From Calliopum simillimum (Eukaryota; Arthropoda; Insecta; Diptera; Lauxaniidae): 64,000 nucleotides of DNA. The notes under the pieces were generated by a model. That model saw only the letters and a list, made by a program, of their open reading frames with translations. It was not told the origin of the DNA and ran no database searches. A program made the translations under genes and the position numbers. Location of the stretch: assembly GCA_951812925.1 (NCBI GenBank), contig OX638368.1:114661309-114725308 (forward strand), in the 5' to 3' direction. How positions within the stretch are numbered: position 1 is the first letter of the stretch; every line of letters starts with the position of its first letter. Shown here one piece after another: positions 25,501 through 40,500 of the stretch.

Positions 25501-28500
25501 AATGACTCGAAATAAAAAAAAAATAATGCAATTTTCGGAATCAGCAGCTCATTTTACATATAAAATGAATAATGGCATTCCCTAGGGAAAAATTTTTTAC
25601 TCATTTGTTGCATAGTGTTATCATACACAAACGTATAGAAGAAACACTTTAATTTATCAAATATTCTTTATAAGAACAGTCAAACATCTATAACTCTATT
25701 TACAATAATCTACAAAAAAAAGTTTTATGTCTCAAAACTTCGAGCTATCGAAGTGAACATCAGAACAAGAGTGTATATTAGGCCGGGTCAATTTGTTCGG
25801 GAGGCAAAAAATTGGCAAAGAGTATAGCAACAAAAAAATCTATGGAAAATTCTAAAAAACTTTGCCCAAGAAACCATGGGTCTAAAATCAATATCGAGCC
25901 GCCGTAAATTGCGTTGAAGTTTTGTATGTAGTACTTTAAAATACAATAAGAAAAATAAAAATTAAAATTTTTTTTTACTTGTTTCATATAAAATTATTCA
26001 AAGTATTTGAATTTTTTGTTTTTTTTGTTTTTTTATTGAATTTTAAAGTAGGGGAGATGTGTGTACCTTGGTCCGAGTGTACCTAGGCCCAAGTGTCGGT
26101 TGCCACTCAACAGTTGCACGTGTACGATAATGTTCTTCTATAGAATTTTCCACTCATACCGGTGACTCATATTAGTAGACTTTAAACCGTCAAGTTGTAT
26201 GCGTGTATAAAAAGTGACGGAAAATGTGTTTTTGGTGTGTAAAAATTAGTTTTTGGAGTAAACTAAGAAACGTTTTGTGAGAAACTTACTTGAAATATTT
26301 CAGTTTTAGAACATCAGGAAGGAACTTAAGTTATTGTTTTAAGATTTTAGTGTATTTTAGATGTATTTTCATTAATAGATGTTATCGTAGTTGACAGTTT
26401 TTAAAACATGCTGTCTGTGTGTACCTTGGACCTATGATTATTGACCAGCGAGCCTTTTTCAACGGGCAACCAGGAACCCATAATTGCCTCTCAATATAAT
26501 ATTAATATTATTATTTACGTGATTAATGTATTTATTTGCAACCATTTTTGTTTAATTAATTATTTTTTACTAAATGCACTTTTTTGTGTTATAATTTTTG
26601 TTAATAATTAATTTTTTTTTTATTGAAAAAAACGTTACTTTTGATGACATAATAAATGGTTTTTTCATAATTTATTACCTAAATACAATGTATTCTCTTT
26701 TATTTTTAATAGTCCAAGGTACACTTGCATGGTGTACCTTGGACCGTTTGAGATTGCAACGGAAAAAGTAATATTTCTACTCAATGGTAAGACATAGAAA
26801 TATCATTGTCACGTCATTTGATGCTGCAAACATTGTAGAAATATAACTTAATCAAAAAACTAAAGAAACTTGATATTGATTTTAGACCCATGGTTTCTTG
26901 GGCAAAGTTTCTTGGAATTTTTCGTAGATTGTTTTGTTGCTATACTCTTTACCGCAAAATAATTTGACCCGGCCTTGTGTATATATAAATATTTCCGAGT
27001 TATCAAAGTTTAAATTATCAAGGATTGACAGTTTGACGTATTAGTATGGGAACGAAGCGAAACGGACGATTTGGCAGCATTTTCAAAACGATCGAGATTT
27101 GATCGAAACAAAAATAACGAAAAGACTTGAATAAACGAACGGACGACAGTTGAATTTAATAGTTGTTGAGGAGAGGTAAAAGAAGGCGGTTGTCTGCGGA
27201 CAAGTAAGGAGTGGAATAAAAAGACAGTGAAAAGAACAGAATTAATTATAAAATAGAAAAATAATAACTAATTAAACTGAAACGAATACTTAAAAGAAAC
27301 TAAAAAGTGTCATGTGTTGTTTTATTTAAAAATAAAATAAAGCCTATATTAATGTTTTTTCTCTTCTTTTCTATACAGCTTGTATGTATTTCGTCAAATT
27401 ACGAACTATAAAATCTTGGTATGCGGTGGTGACGGGACCATTGGCTGGGTATTACAATGTTTAGATAATGTTGGACAAGATTCGGAATGTTCCAGTCCAC
27501 CGTGTGCTATTGTGCCATTAGGAACTGGTATGTATTTAAGAAATATTTAAAATTTGCTCACCCTTGACTTGGTATTTTTCTCTTTTTTTCTTAAGGTAAC
27601 GATCTGGCACGTGTTCTCTGTTGGGGTTCTGGTTACACTGGCGGCGAAGATCCACTCAATTTGCTACGTGATGTCATTGAAGCAGAAGAGATACGTTTAG
27701 ATCGTTGGACAGTGGTATTTCATCCGGAAGACAAACCGGAAGAGCCTGCGCTTAAGCCGCCTTCAAATACTACTGGTAAGAAGAAGAAGGCTCATCAAGC
27801 ACATCTATCGCAACAAACAAATCAGCATCATCAATTACCGGCCATTACATCGAGTGATATATCAGGTCATTTGATGTTTCAAAATTTGTCTCCTGTTTTT
27901 TTATTTTTGATTGATTTTCAAAATTTGTCCACACAAATGTGAGAGCTCCAGGAGTAATGTAAAAAAAAAACGAAAAAAAAAAAAAATGCTTTGTTTTTTA
28001 AGTGGCTTATAGAAAAATACTCCATATATTTATCAAAATCAGTACATTTTGACGCATAAAAACAATTATGTATAATAATAGTGTCGATTTCTTTACTGTT
28101 TGTGAGCTTAATAAATCTGTTTTTCTTCTCTGGTCCCTTAAAAAGTAAAAGTACACCTATTAAGAACTTAACATTTGAATGGGCAATATGTTCTATTTAC
28201 AAAATTTTATGTTGTTTTATACTTTGTAAATTTTTTTCGTTAAAACTTTATTGTGTTTTTCTTTGTACTTAAATAATTTAAATAATAGTAATTCAAAACG
28301 TGCTAAAGTATTACACTTAAACAATAATTGTACATAGCATAAATGTACCCCTGTACCTATACAAATTTGTACCATAAATTATGCTGTATTTAATTTGCTT
28401 GTTGGGAAATTCATTTTAAATAATTTACTAAAAAAAACATGTATAGAACAATTCCATTATTGAGTCCCAAAAGTTTTACTGAAGATGATGCTTTAATCTG

Positions 28501-31500
28501 TAAACCGTAAAAGGCAATAGGTAATGTTTAATGAGGAAAACTATAGCTATCCGATGGCAAAAGCAGAAATAAATTACGTTATTTCCAGAAAATGCCCCAA
28601 ATACCTCAATATAGCTACACTTTTGCACTTTAAGGTAAGGATATCTCATAATCCTGACATATAAGAGCAAAACAGATTACGATTTCGTTTTCAGCACGAC
28701 TAAAACACTCGGGACTCGGTAATGGTCGAAGTTTTTTTTTTTGTAATTTTATTATGTGTGACTTGGTCTATGAAAAGGGGGCTTACGTGCGAAAAAAAAA
28801 ATTCGTGAAAACAGCTGGAAAACACTTTAAATGTCAATTAATGCGAATCGGCAAAAGATTGGAAATTTTTTTTTGACACGTAAGCGCCCTTTTCATAGAC
28901 CAAGTCACATATATTCGAAATTCAAAATAAATTTCCTAACGGTGCATTAAATATTCTAAATTTATTTAGAATTTAAAAATCCTTACATAACTCGAAATCA
29001 TTATAATGGCAACTAATTGGTATTTGATAATGCTGCAAGTTTTAATGTCAATATTGTTGCTATTGACCAAATAAATAAGTATATATGTATATAAATAGTA
29101 TGTATAGTATGATATAAAAGAATTGCATGTTATTTTTGAGAACTAGATTTTCAAAGACAGCTATATCCAGAAAAAGAAAATATACATATGGGACGTTCTC
29201 TGTCAAACTCTGCTCTGCTCGAAATCCATGTAGATGGATTTTAATGAAAATGGTGGCTTAAGATTGAAATTTTCAGATTAAAAGTCTTCTAAAAAATAAT
29301 ATTGACGACAAAATAGATACGTTTTGGGCTCAAATTGTTGACAATTAAAAAAGTCCTTAAAAAGTTGGCATACTAGGTTGGTGAAATCCAACATAGCGGC
29401 TGTAACCTCAAAATTCTCAAGAAATGGAAAAATTATGACTCGCACTAACAATTCTTAAACTTAACTTGATTATATTGTTCTTAAATGTTTAGTTTCAACC
29501 ACTTATTATGTTCACAGATTACTATGAACCCAAAATGGCTGCTCCGATTAACCTCAGAATGTTATGAAGACAGTAAAAATTCATGATTTTTTCATTCTTT
29601 GACGATTTTGTGGATTTCACAAACCTATCACGCCAAGTTTTTGAGGACCAACAATTTAGGCCCAAAACCAATCGACTCGGACGTGAATTTTTAATCTGAA
29701 CTTCCGATTTTTCTACGGTTTCTAGCTGCTAACTTGAGCCGCCATTTTTAATTTCATCAACATTAATTTTAAGCAGAACTTTATTATGTTTGACAAAAAA
29801 CGACCCATATATGCATTGCTATAAAATGTCGACTAAAATCGATTTTGAAAATAGTTTCGATTTCTTTGAAATTAATATGCTTTAAAATATATAACAAAAA
29901 TTCTTGGATGTAACTGATTTTGAAAACAACACAGTCCTGCAATTTAAAAACTTTTTTCTTTTCTCGGTTTCTGTTGCTGTCCATGGGGTAACTAAATTTA
30001 CGATTCTGAAATTGATTTGTTTTTTTATCATTCATTGAAGTAAATGTTTCTTACATCCAAACAAATATAGTTACATAGGTCCCTTATATGGAGTTGAGTT
30101 ATCTTATCTGCAATTGGCGATAACTCAAAAAATTGTAACATCCTATGGCATTGGTATAAATGAATTACGCTATAAGGTAATAATTTTAGTTTAATTTTAA
30201 TACCAAAAAGGATTTATGTAAAACAATGATAAAAAAGTATTAATTTTACACTTTTTGGGTATAAATTTCAGACTTTATTGCAAAAAATTTTGAATTTAAT
30301 ACCAAAATAGCTTAAAACTAATACTAAAGGAAATCAAATGTCACAAAAGTAAACTATCATCTTTTAGTATGTACAGTCTGTTACATGAGAGCGTGGTCAC
30401 GATTACTCGCGATCGGTAAAGTAAAATGGTTTGATTTTTTTTTCTCACACAGAGGGCAGTAGTGTTCTTCATGCTTTGCAAAAATAAATCAGCTGACTAT
30501 TGTTTTCAATTCTATCTCAGCATTTTTGCAAAATGAGTACCGCGTAAGCTTCGCGCTTCGTGATCGCTTTGATCGTGACTGGGGCAATGTTATCTTCACC
30601 GATGAAACTTCTTTTTGGGCCTTTCCTATCATCAGGCATGCCTGGACCGCACCCACCAACAAATTGCTCCAACGGACCGTAAAACATCCAGTGAAGGTCC
30701 ACGTTTGGGGATGTTTCTCAGAAAAAGGATTCGGGAAGTTGCACGTGTTCACGGACAACCTAAACTCTGTGAAAATGAACCTCATTTACAAGAAAGCTTT
30801 GTTGCCGACCGCTAAAAATTAGTACAAGAAAAGTGGCAATTGGATTCTCCAGGAGGACAACGACCCGAAACACCGAAGCAAGGCCTGTCGCTTGTGGAAA
30901 GAGCAAAATGGTGTCTTGACTTTGGATTGGCCGTCTCAGTCGCCCGATGCCAATCCAATTGAAAACGTTTTGGGCTCAAATGAAGATGAAACTTAGGAAG
31001 AACCGTCCCCACAATTTGAAACAGCTTGTTCGCCGAATTCACAAAATTTGGAGGTCGTTTTCAGAAGAATACGCGCAAAATCTCGTCCAAAGTATGCCTC
31101 GAAGGTGCCAAGCCATTATCGACGCTGAAGGGGATTGGACCTGCTATTAATGTATTTGCATGAAATGTTTTGATCAAATAAAACAATATTTGGTAGAATT
31201 TTCGTATTGAGTCTTTTCATTTTCTCACAACAGTGACCACGCTCTTATGTAACAGACTGTATTTAGTGTAATTGTGTCTCAAAAGGATACCTTAGAGTCC
31301 TGACGTGATAAAAAATATCAAGTTCAGTTTCGTTAATTGGTAGACCAAACTTAAAAATTTTTTAAAAGAACCGAGAAAGAAAAACCATTACAGGCCTTTG
31401 TTCTGTGTTTTGAGTAGTTTTTTTTTTTTTTTTTTTAATTTGATTTGTTTTTGTTGTGATAAATGTGTTATAATGTTGCTATAGTACCCCCTAAAATGGG

Positions 31501-34500
31501 AAATCTTCCTACATGTATTGTACAAAGGTAAGATGAATGATTAAAAAACTTGACGATATGCTTTGTAACTTGTCAATATCTATAGCTTGCGCATAAGCAA
31601 TGATTTAACGATAGACCAAATTTTAGTCTTATTGTTTATCAACAGATGGTAGCACTGTTTTGCTTTTTGCTTTGCATTTAATTTTTCCTGCAAATGCGAA
31701 CATTGTATGTACAAACATGCGTTTTAAGCGCTTATTTGATCAGAATAGAATAGAATAGAATAGAATAGAATAGAATAGAATAGAATAGAATAGAATAGAA
31801 TAGAATAGAAAAGAACAGAACAGAACAGAACAGAACAGAATAGAATAAAATAGAATGTACATGTGTAAAATTCAGAGATTTTTGATTCAGAACTGCATGT
31901 CCAGAAGGAAATACTTTTGTTCCGAATTAACCCTTTCTGAACAGGCCACCGTTTTCTACCTACATATAAAAAGAGGTGTCACTGCAAATGTTAATCAAGA
32001 AACCGAAAGGTTTAAATTGAGTTTAAACACACTCCTCCCTGATGTTTCAATTTTTGCGCTACGGAGATCTGGCAGTTCAATAGAAAGCTTACAGAACATC
32101 TGTGTACATATATATATGTAAATCTGCTGTAATATATTGTATCATTTGTTGTTTTAGTTATTTTCCTGCTTTAATCAGATATGAAAAAACATCCGTCATC
32201 CTCAATATATCTACAATCATTAATTTAACTTTAAAGCGATTTATTTTCAAATAAGTACATTAAAAAGGGTTAAACATTCTTACATTTCACAAGCTGTAAA
32301 AATCAAATTAAAGGTACATAAGTGTTTTTAAATGCCTGATAAATGTTTTAAAACTAAACAATATACATGATGATTATCTGCTGCTGAAAATCCCATTGAC
32401 ATGTTAATTGTTAATATTTTTATTATTTTTTATTTTTCTCAACTATAGGTGGCGGTGCCCAAAATGAAGACAACTCACAAATCTTTGTTATGAACAACTA
32501 CTTTGGTATTGGAATCGATGCAGATCTTTGTCTTGATTTTCACAATGCCCGCGAAGAGAATCCAAATAAGTTCAATTCACGTCTACACAATAAGGGATAC
32601 TACGTCAAAATGGGGCTACGTAAAATAGTTGGACGGAAGACTGTCAAAGATTTGCATAAGGAATTGCGTTTAGAAGTCGATGGTAAAGTTGTGGAGCTAC
32701 CGCCGGTTGAAGGGATTATAATATTAAATATATTGAGGTAACTAGTTATTTTAAAATATTAGGAATATCAAAGAGGAAGCAACTGATGTTAATTGTAATT
32801 TTTTTTTTTTTTTAATAGCTGGGGCTCAGGTGCAAATCCTTGGGGACCCGACAAAGATGATCAGTTCTCTACACCAAATCATTATGATGGTGTTTTGGAA
32901 ATTGTTGGAGTTACAGGCGTTGTACATCTAGGACAAATACAATCAGGCATACGCACTGCTATGAGGATAGCTCAGGTAAGCAATGCTGATGAATATATAA
33001 AATTGGCTATTAAAAAAAAAAAATTGGACAAATAATAGAATTTAACAATTTTCAACAATTTTTAATAAATTGATTGTGACCGGAACTCATATTATGTGCA
33101 TATGTGTACAAGTTTTAATTTTTTGTTTTGCTATACCATTACAGGGTGGTCACATTAAAATACACTTGTACTCTGACATGCCCGTACAAGTTGATGGTGA
33201 ACCTTGGGTGCAAAGTCCTGGTGATGTTGTTGTCCTAAAATCAGCACTTAAGGTACGTTTTTTGAATGTTTGTAAAAATAACACTCGTATTTTTAACTAA
33301 ACTTAAATTCATTTAGTTTTGCTTCTATTTTTGTTATTTTTTTTATCATATCCTTTTTACATATATATTTATTACGCAGAAAACCTGCCAGCATTGATTT
33401 AATCCTTTGTTCAAATGCATGCTTCCAAAAATTATGCTTTTATAGTCTAGTTTTTGATAGTATGTATTAGCATGGTACTATTATTTCACCTTTTCAAATT
33501 TCGTTAGTTGCTTTGAAAAATATTTTTAATTTTTTTATAAAATTCCTTGCATTACAGTAGTTCCCTAGTAGATGTCATATCATTACACTTTCCAAAAAAA
33601 AAAAAAAAAAATACTTTACACACAAAAGAAATTCAGAGTTAAAATTAAACGGTTCAAATGATTAAAACCTTCGTCTGGATCGAAGTAAACAATCAAAAAA
33701 AAGTTGGGAATACATGATATATTATATCAAATCAGCAGTTTGCATTTATAAGAGTTCTCGCCTCTTTTTGTATGATATTACCAGAGTTACGAAATTGTCT
33801 ATCAATATTTTTCTGTAAAGTTAAACGTCAGCAAGATATGTACTTGCACAAAACTGAGTTTCACAACTTTTGATGGGCATTTAAAACTAGTGCAAGGCTC
33901 TAAATCGTATAAAATCTATTGTTTTAATAACTTCATGTTGTCCAATAAATAAAATTCAGCAGTATTTGGGGATGCATCCACTTAAAAAACGGTACATATA
34001 AAATACAAAATTTAAAAAGAAGGCTTTGAACTGAACAAATATCTGGATATTTTGGATCAAGTATACCTATGCCCTCAAGTTTGAAGTATCCGGAGGCAGC
34101 ATATTTGCCTATATTTTAGGTCAGATAACAGATTATGGGTGGAAGCTACAATACTTTGAATATTCGAAAAATTCCAGATATTTTTAATATGTTTATTACG
34201 TGAATGATTGTATTGGTAGTCCTCTAATTCATGCAAGATTTGAATTAAATAGGAAACACATTTTTTCTTCTTCAAATGTATTTTTATTTATTGAGACATA
34301 AAGTACATAAGACAAGGTTATGTACAAAATAGCACTTTGGACATATGATCTCCACTCCTTAGCTGACACATACAAACTCTTTTGTCAAAATTTTCCATGT
34401 TTATTTTGCATAGAGTGTCCCATAAATCCCATTTATCGCCATTTGTGTGGTAAACTGTTGCCAACAAAAATAAAAAATAAAAACAACAATTCCAACAGAA

Positions 34501-37500
34501 ATTTATTTTCGATCAGTACACCTAGCAGATGGAACGTTCGAACAGTGTGTATCGTTCGAGCGCTCAATTCCAATTTGTTGCATACAACCACGGCTGGATT
34601 AACAGTTTGACCAAAGGGGCCGCCACAAGAAATATTTTTTTTATTTATTAGGGAATGCAACGGAAACTACTTTGTGAAACGTTCTTTTAAAAAACCTTAC
34701 ATATATTTTGAGGGTGGGTCGCCACCTGATTTTTTTTTTTTTGATATTTTGTTAAAATCATACTTTTTGTGACTAAATTGAAATTCTTGGTTTCAAAATC
34801 GATCAGATAAAGTTTTTTTGAATCGTATTTTTCAATTTTTCGAATTTTGAATAACGAAACAAAAATTGAGGGTTGCCATATTAGGAATGCCAGACGTTTT
34901 TCACAAAATTGCATTTCTTAATTAAGTTTCTTTATTGAAAAGTTATATTTTCGACCCGAAAACCCATAGTATTTTTTTAGGGTTGCCATTTGGTTTTTTT
35001 TTTTTTTAATAAAATCAAAATTTTCTTTCAATAAATTGCTAAGATCATCATTTTCTCTCCATAAATTAACATCTTGGGTCCAAAAACAACGAAACAAAAA
35101 TTTAGGGATTGCCAGACGTTTTTTCGCTGTCTACGAAACGCTACGAACGTTGGAACAAACGAGCTGCTTAAACGCTCGATCTGCTTGTTTTAGGTTCGAT
35201 ACAGGTTCAAACAACTCTTTGCACACTCTTACTGACAGCTTAAGCATTCCACGAAAAGAACAACGCGTTTACATAACATCAGTATTCCGAACATATTTTG
35301 TACGAAATTTGCGAATTGTAGCAGTCAAACTTTGACTATTTTGAAAATATTGTTCAACAATGAAAATGCTATTAGCTGTCAGCTATCAAACTGTTTTCTT
35401 TTTTGGTTGGCAACTCTGAAGCGCTCAAATGGCGACACATTTAAATATTGCGCGTGTTAATGGGCACAATTTGAATTCAAATTTTGCTATATCCTAGTTT
35501 TGATTATAATCCTTTTGAAAATAGATATATTACAACTCTATAAATAAAACTGTGTGAAATTTCATACAAACTGTGAACAAATTTGAGTCACACAATACTG
35601 TGTAAAAAATTTTCACTCACAAATGTGTATAATACACATCAATGATCTCGCATTTTAGTAAAATTTTACTCAGCTTCTGTGTGAATTTTTTAGACAGGAC
35701 CCTTACACAGTTTATGTCAAACTTCACAGTTTTTATTAAAGAAAGTGAGGCTCATTTCTGTTTACAGGTCTTAGAAGAATTGTTGTCAAATTACTCCAAA
35801 TTAAATATGTCTGCTTGATATGTAAAAACTGATAAAAAAAACATCGTTCTTTTAGAAATACATACAATCTCACACACACCACACAAAAAATGTACCTACT
35901 TTTTACTGAAATGTGTATTAAATATTGTGTTTTACATACATAGCACATTCCAATTGTTTTCCCTTATTTACCCTAAATTCGCGCATTTTGGGTTTATTAT
36001 TATGTATATTTATTTATTGTGTATATTTTATTGTGTGCAATAAAAACGATAATTTGCCGAAAAAAGAATTATCAACACAGAATCAATTTAATAATAACAT
36101 TTTAAAACCTTTTTTGCTGTATAATAATATGAGTGGACTATTTTCAATATTGTGGATGTCCAAATTTCTCCGTATAAGTCAGACGCCAAATAGACTTAAG
36201 TATGCAAAATATGAGTACCGAACACTGAGCTCAAATTCTTGTTGGTAGGACCCCAAGCAACAAGAAAGTGGATGTTAGTTACCAGGATCTGTGGTGGTTC
36301 ATTTTTTTTTCTATCCGCTACCCCCTGCACAGTCCAGCCATGTTCTTTCGTCTTCGGTGTTTACGGCCAATTGTGTTGGAATGATACCAACTAATTACGA
36401 ATCTGAATTCAATAATTTTTTTCTATCAATGCACACGCAGGTTAAAAATCCATAAAAGCTGACCAAAGGTCGAAATCATTATGTTTTCGAGACGAAATTT
36501 GTTACCCGGAAGTTTTTGGGGTCTGTTATTACGAACCTGATATTAGATTTTAAAAAAATTAAATGGCCGATTCAAAATGGCGGAGGATTTGAATAAATAT
36601 TCAACCAAGTCCAACATAAAAACTTCCTCGGGGGTTTTTGGGGTCACTGTTATTAGATTTTTTAACATCGCGGACTTCAATGGCAAAAATCAACACTTCC
36701 ACAATTTGAATATTTTATTTAAAAACGTATTTTAAAACTTTAAGTTTGACAGAGTTGTGTAACGGTTAGTTGATCTATATAAAAATGAGCCTTAGATTTC
36801 TTTATCTTGAAGTATATCGAACCCTAACCGCCAAAAAGACTTAACCGACACGATTTCAGATTTTCGTTTTTCAATAGAAATCGATAACTCGTGTCCATAC
36901 GCATCTTTTCTTCAAATTTCATAATTGTTAAAAGAACCATTACGAAGTTATAAAGCAATTTGACTTTTGCTCTACAATGTATGAAAAGAAAATTCTAAAA
37001 AAGCTTCTACTGTAAAATTTGTTTTTAGTCGGTTGAGTCTTTTTGGCGGTTAAGGCTCGATATGCTGTGTAGTAATATAAAAAATTTTATCATTTCGGGC
37101 GAGCAACAAATATTGATACATGGCAAGCAATATAAGTTAAATTTTCCTATAGGTGTCTCGAAAATGTTCGTGTCAAACAAAAAGGGCTAAAAAGGGCACC
37201 TCAACTTTACAGTTGAACTGAGCGGGGGGTAGGGGGTAAAAGAAAATAATGGACTATCGCAGATTCTGGCGACATCCCCTTTCTTGATACTTGGGGTCTT
37301 ATCTATAAGAATATGAGCTCAGTTTACGGTACTCAAATTTTGCATTCTCACGTCCAACTGGCGTCCAGCTTACAAAATAAGGGAACGTTAGTTAAGCGTA
37401 AAAAGAAATCAAAATAAGAATACCGTAACAGATTTCGGTACAAATGTGTAAAACATTGATTTTGACAGATAATAAATAACCTTAATGAATGATAGCTTTC

Positions 37501-40500
37501 CTGCCTTTTTTTATTCTAAACATTCCCTACCTATGCCTTATTTGATAGATAAAGGCGCACTTGATTGTAGCATAGGGAACAGCAGACAACTTAATGAAAG
37601 TTTCTGACCTTGTACTCAATTTTCGGCATTGATATTTTAGCAAATAAAGTGTCAGCCATTGTAAACATAAAAATAAAGATTTAAAATATATCGAACATCA
37701 TTTAAATTTCTGCGGATTACAAATGCAAAGTTGACTCTAAATTCTGTGCTCAGATGACAAAATCTGGTATGTACCGATAAATTTTTGGGAAAACCAGATT
37801 TCCTCAAGGACTTGATTCTTAAAAAAACAACTTGATCAACCGCATGTTGTGATTTTTTCATGTCAACTTAAACATTAAATTTGCTCTCTTGCAAATCATG
37901 GATATCAGGTTAATACAAGCCGATCGATCGCATTGAAATTTTTCACAAATGCTTTTGTTTAAACTTGCTCTGTTAAGAAGGTTTTATTTGTTGAATGATA
38001 ACATTGTTGTACTTTTATGGACAGATGCAAGATAGGGCATTTTTACTGAATTCGGGTATAAATTAACCGGGTTTTCTTCTCAAAAATTGTGTTTTTACAT
38101 TAAAAATCTAATAAAGCTTTAATTTCCTATCAAAAATATGTATTTTCTTAATCATTTTTGTTATATTTGAGCAATTTCAACAGGTTTCAGCATATTATGA
38201 GGAAAAAAGTCCAATTTCGTAACTTTAATTAAATAAATGAAATGAGAAGTGATTTTTCAAAAGGGCTTATAACCAAAACGAGGCAAAAATAATGGCATAA
38301 TATTAACTGCCTGATACTTTGTTATAAATTAATAAAATTGGGTTCTATTTTCACGAAAAGTTTACCTGATGGCGTGCAATTAATGACATTTAGTTAAAAA
38401 AATCATATTTATCTAATAACCGATTATTATGCAAATAATGTGTATGACATTAGGTACTAATGCCTTGTTTTGGTTATAAGCCCTTTTGAAAAATAACTCC
38501 TCAAATTATACGTCACTCATACGTCGTGTTGTGCAAAAACAAAAGTTTATATTTATTTATGAACAAACATGAATTGAGCTTGATTAAATCGTATAACACG
38601 ATGAATTCTTTATAAAAAAAAATAGTTTTAATTAATAATCGGTTTATTAGAAGTTAAAAAGCGATTTTTAATTATAAAAACACACCTTTTCTGAGAACAC
38701 TTCCAACAAAGCTAAACAATCCAGCAAAACTTTTAGTACCACCGCTGCTGAATAACTCGTACCCTAATTAGGTAAGAAAGAAGGGCCTGCCTCCCGCCTA
38801 TACACATTTTCAAGTTGTAGAACAATGTAATTACTCTGATTAAATTTAAATAGCGAATTTTCTATATTAAAATGCTCTGCATATCCGTCTGTGTGTTATT
38901 TATTTTTTTTTTTTTAATTACTCCTATGTATGTACTGTGTTGTTGGTTTTTTACGAACAATAATGGAAGGAAAACTACACGAAATAAATAAAATAATTAA
39001 AAAATATACATATTTTAGTGTGTAACCAAAAAAAAAAAAAAAATACATAACTCCTCAATATTAATAAAATTAATATAGGCCACAATGTTGAAGAAGACCA
39101 AGAGCAAACGTCGTCTAACGGAGCCACATATTTCTCCTGCTGTTATGTCATTATCAGCAACATCTACCGCCTCAGCTGCATCTCTACATGGTAGCACTTC
39201 AACTGACCACCCACAACAGCAGCAGCAGCATAAGCAAAATTTAAGCAACACGCAGGCAGCACCTGAAAATGGGGACCGCGACAAGGAACCAGTAGGCACA
39301 TAGAAATCACGTCCATCCGGTCCAAGCTTTCTCTTTTCTTGCTTTCTTTAAGTTTTCATTCGAAATATACAAAAAAAAAAAAACACTTACTGTCACTTAA
39401 TGACACTGAAAGAAACATGGTTTCTCTGCAAACTCATTTTGTATTTCAATATTTAAAAAAAAAATCCTATCCAAAACATGTGCCATCATTGTTGTCTTTG
39501 TCACTATCACAGTCACTCGCTGGCAGTTTAAAAAGTATGATTCCATCAAAAGATATTAAATAAAGTTAATTGAAAAACAAACAAAATCCAAAATCGAATA
39601 AACCAAAGCAAAAGTAAAAAACTTTAAAACACAATACCCCAATGCTTCCACAAAAAATACATCTGCGGTAAAATGTAAAAACAGCTTAAGTCGATTTCAG
39701 AAAAATGAAGTAAAGCCCTATTTCCCATTCGTTTTGCGCAAGAGAGTACTTTTGTCTTTAGAAGTTTTTATTTAATAGTTAATTAGATCTAAATAATATT
39801 CAAAAACGAAAGAATAATTTTTCAAAGAACTTGTGAAAAATTGAGTCTTACTTCAATTTCTTAAGTCAACTTAAATATTGATTGATTCGAAATTCACACA
39901 ACAAGAAATATATGTGTCGATATCAAAATAGCATAGGTCCTTCGCCGATATATTTTCAAAATAAATGAAAATCATTATTAAATAAAATTCATTTCATTTT
40001 GCCTAAAAACGACGGTGGGACTGAGACAATTTTGATATTCTACGCATCATATACTTATGTCTGTATGTATGTAGGTCCGATCGGTTCAACATTATAGCAA
40101 AGTATTAATTAAATAATTTATTGTAGAGGGCGGGGCGTGAGCTCAAAATATTGAAGACATTTTTTCTTTAAATATTACGGTGATCAAAAATCAAGTATAA
40201 ATTACACGTTTCATAAAACAATTTCGAATTCACCGTGTCAATGACATCCTCCAAATATTTTGTCTAGCATAATACTTCTCACAAATTTAAATTAAAGCAC
40301 GTCAGTCTATAAAAGAAAACGGAAGGCTACAGTTGGTTGTACGAGGGGTGATCAAAAAGTAATGATAATCGATTATTTCCAGTCCACACAAGAAGCCAAA
40401 AAAAAATGTTTGCTTGCTTATAAGATGTGAATCCACTACTACATGCTTCAAAAAGTCCCGGGAAAAATTATGAAAACACAAACTTATTGATAAAAATCGA

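Noticed and set aside
34320..35335. Frames of 96 and 99 codons as genes
   Set aside because: They lie within a putative DNA element, have no recognised domain, and show no splice or codon pattern.
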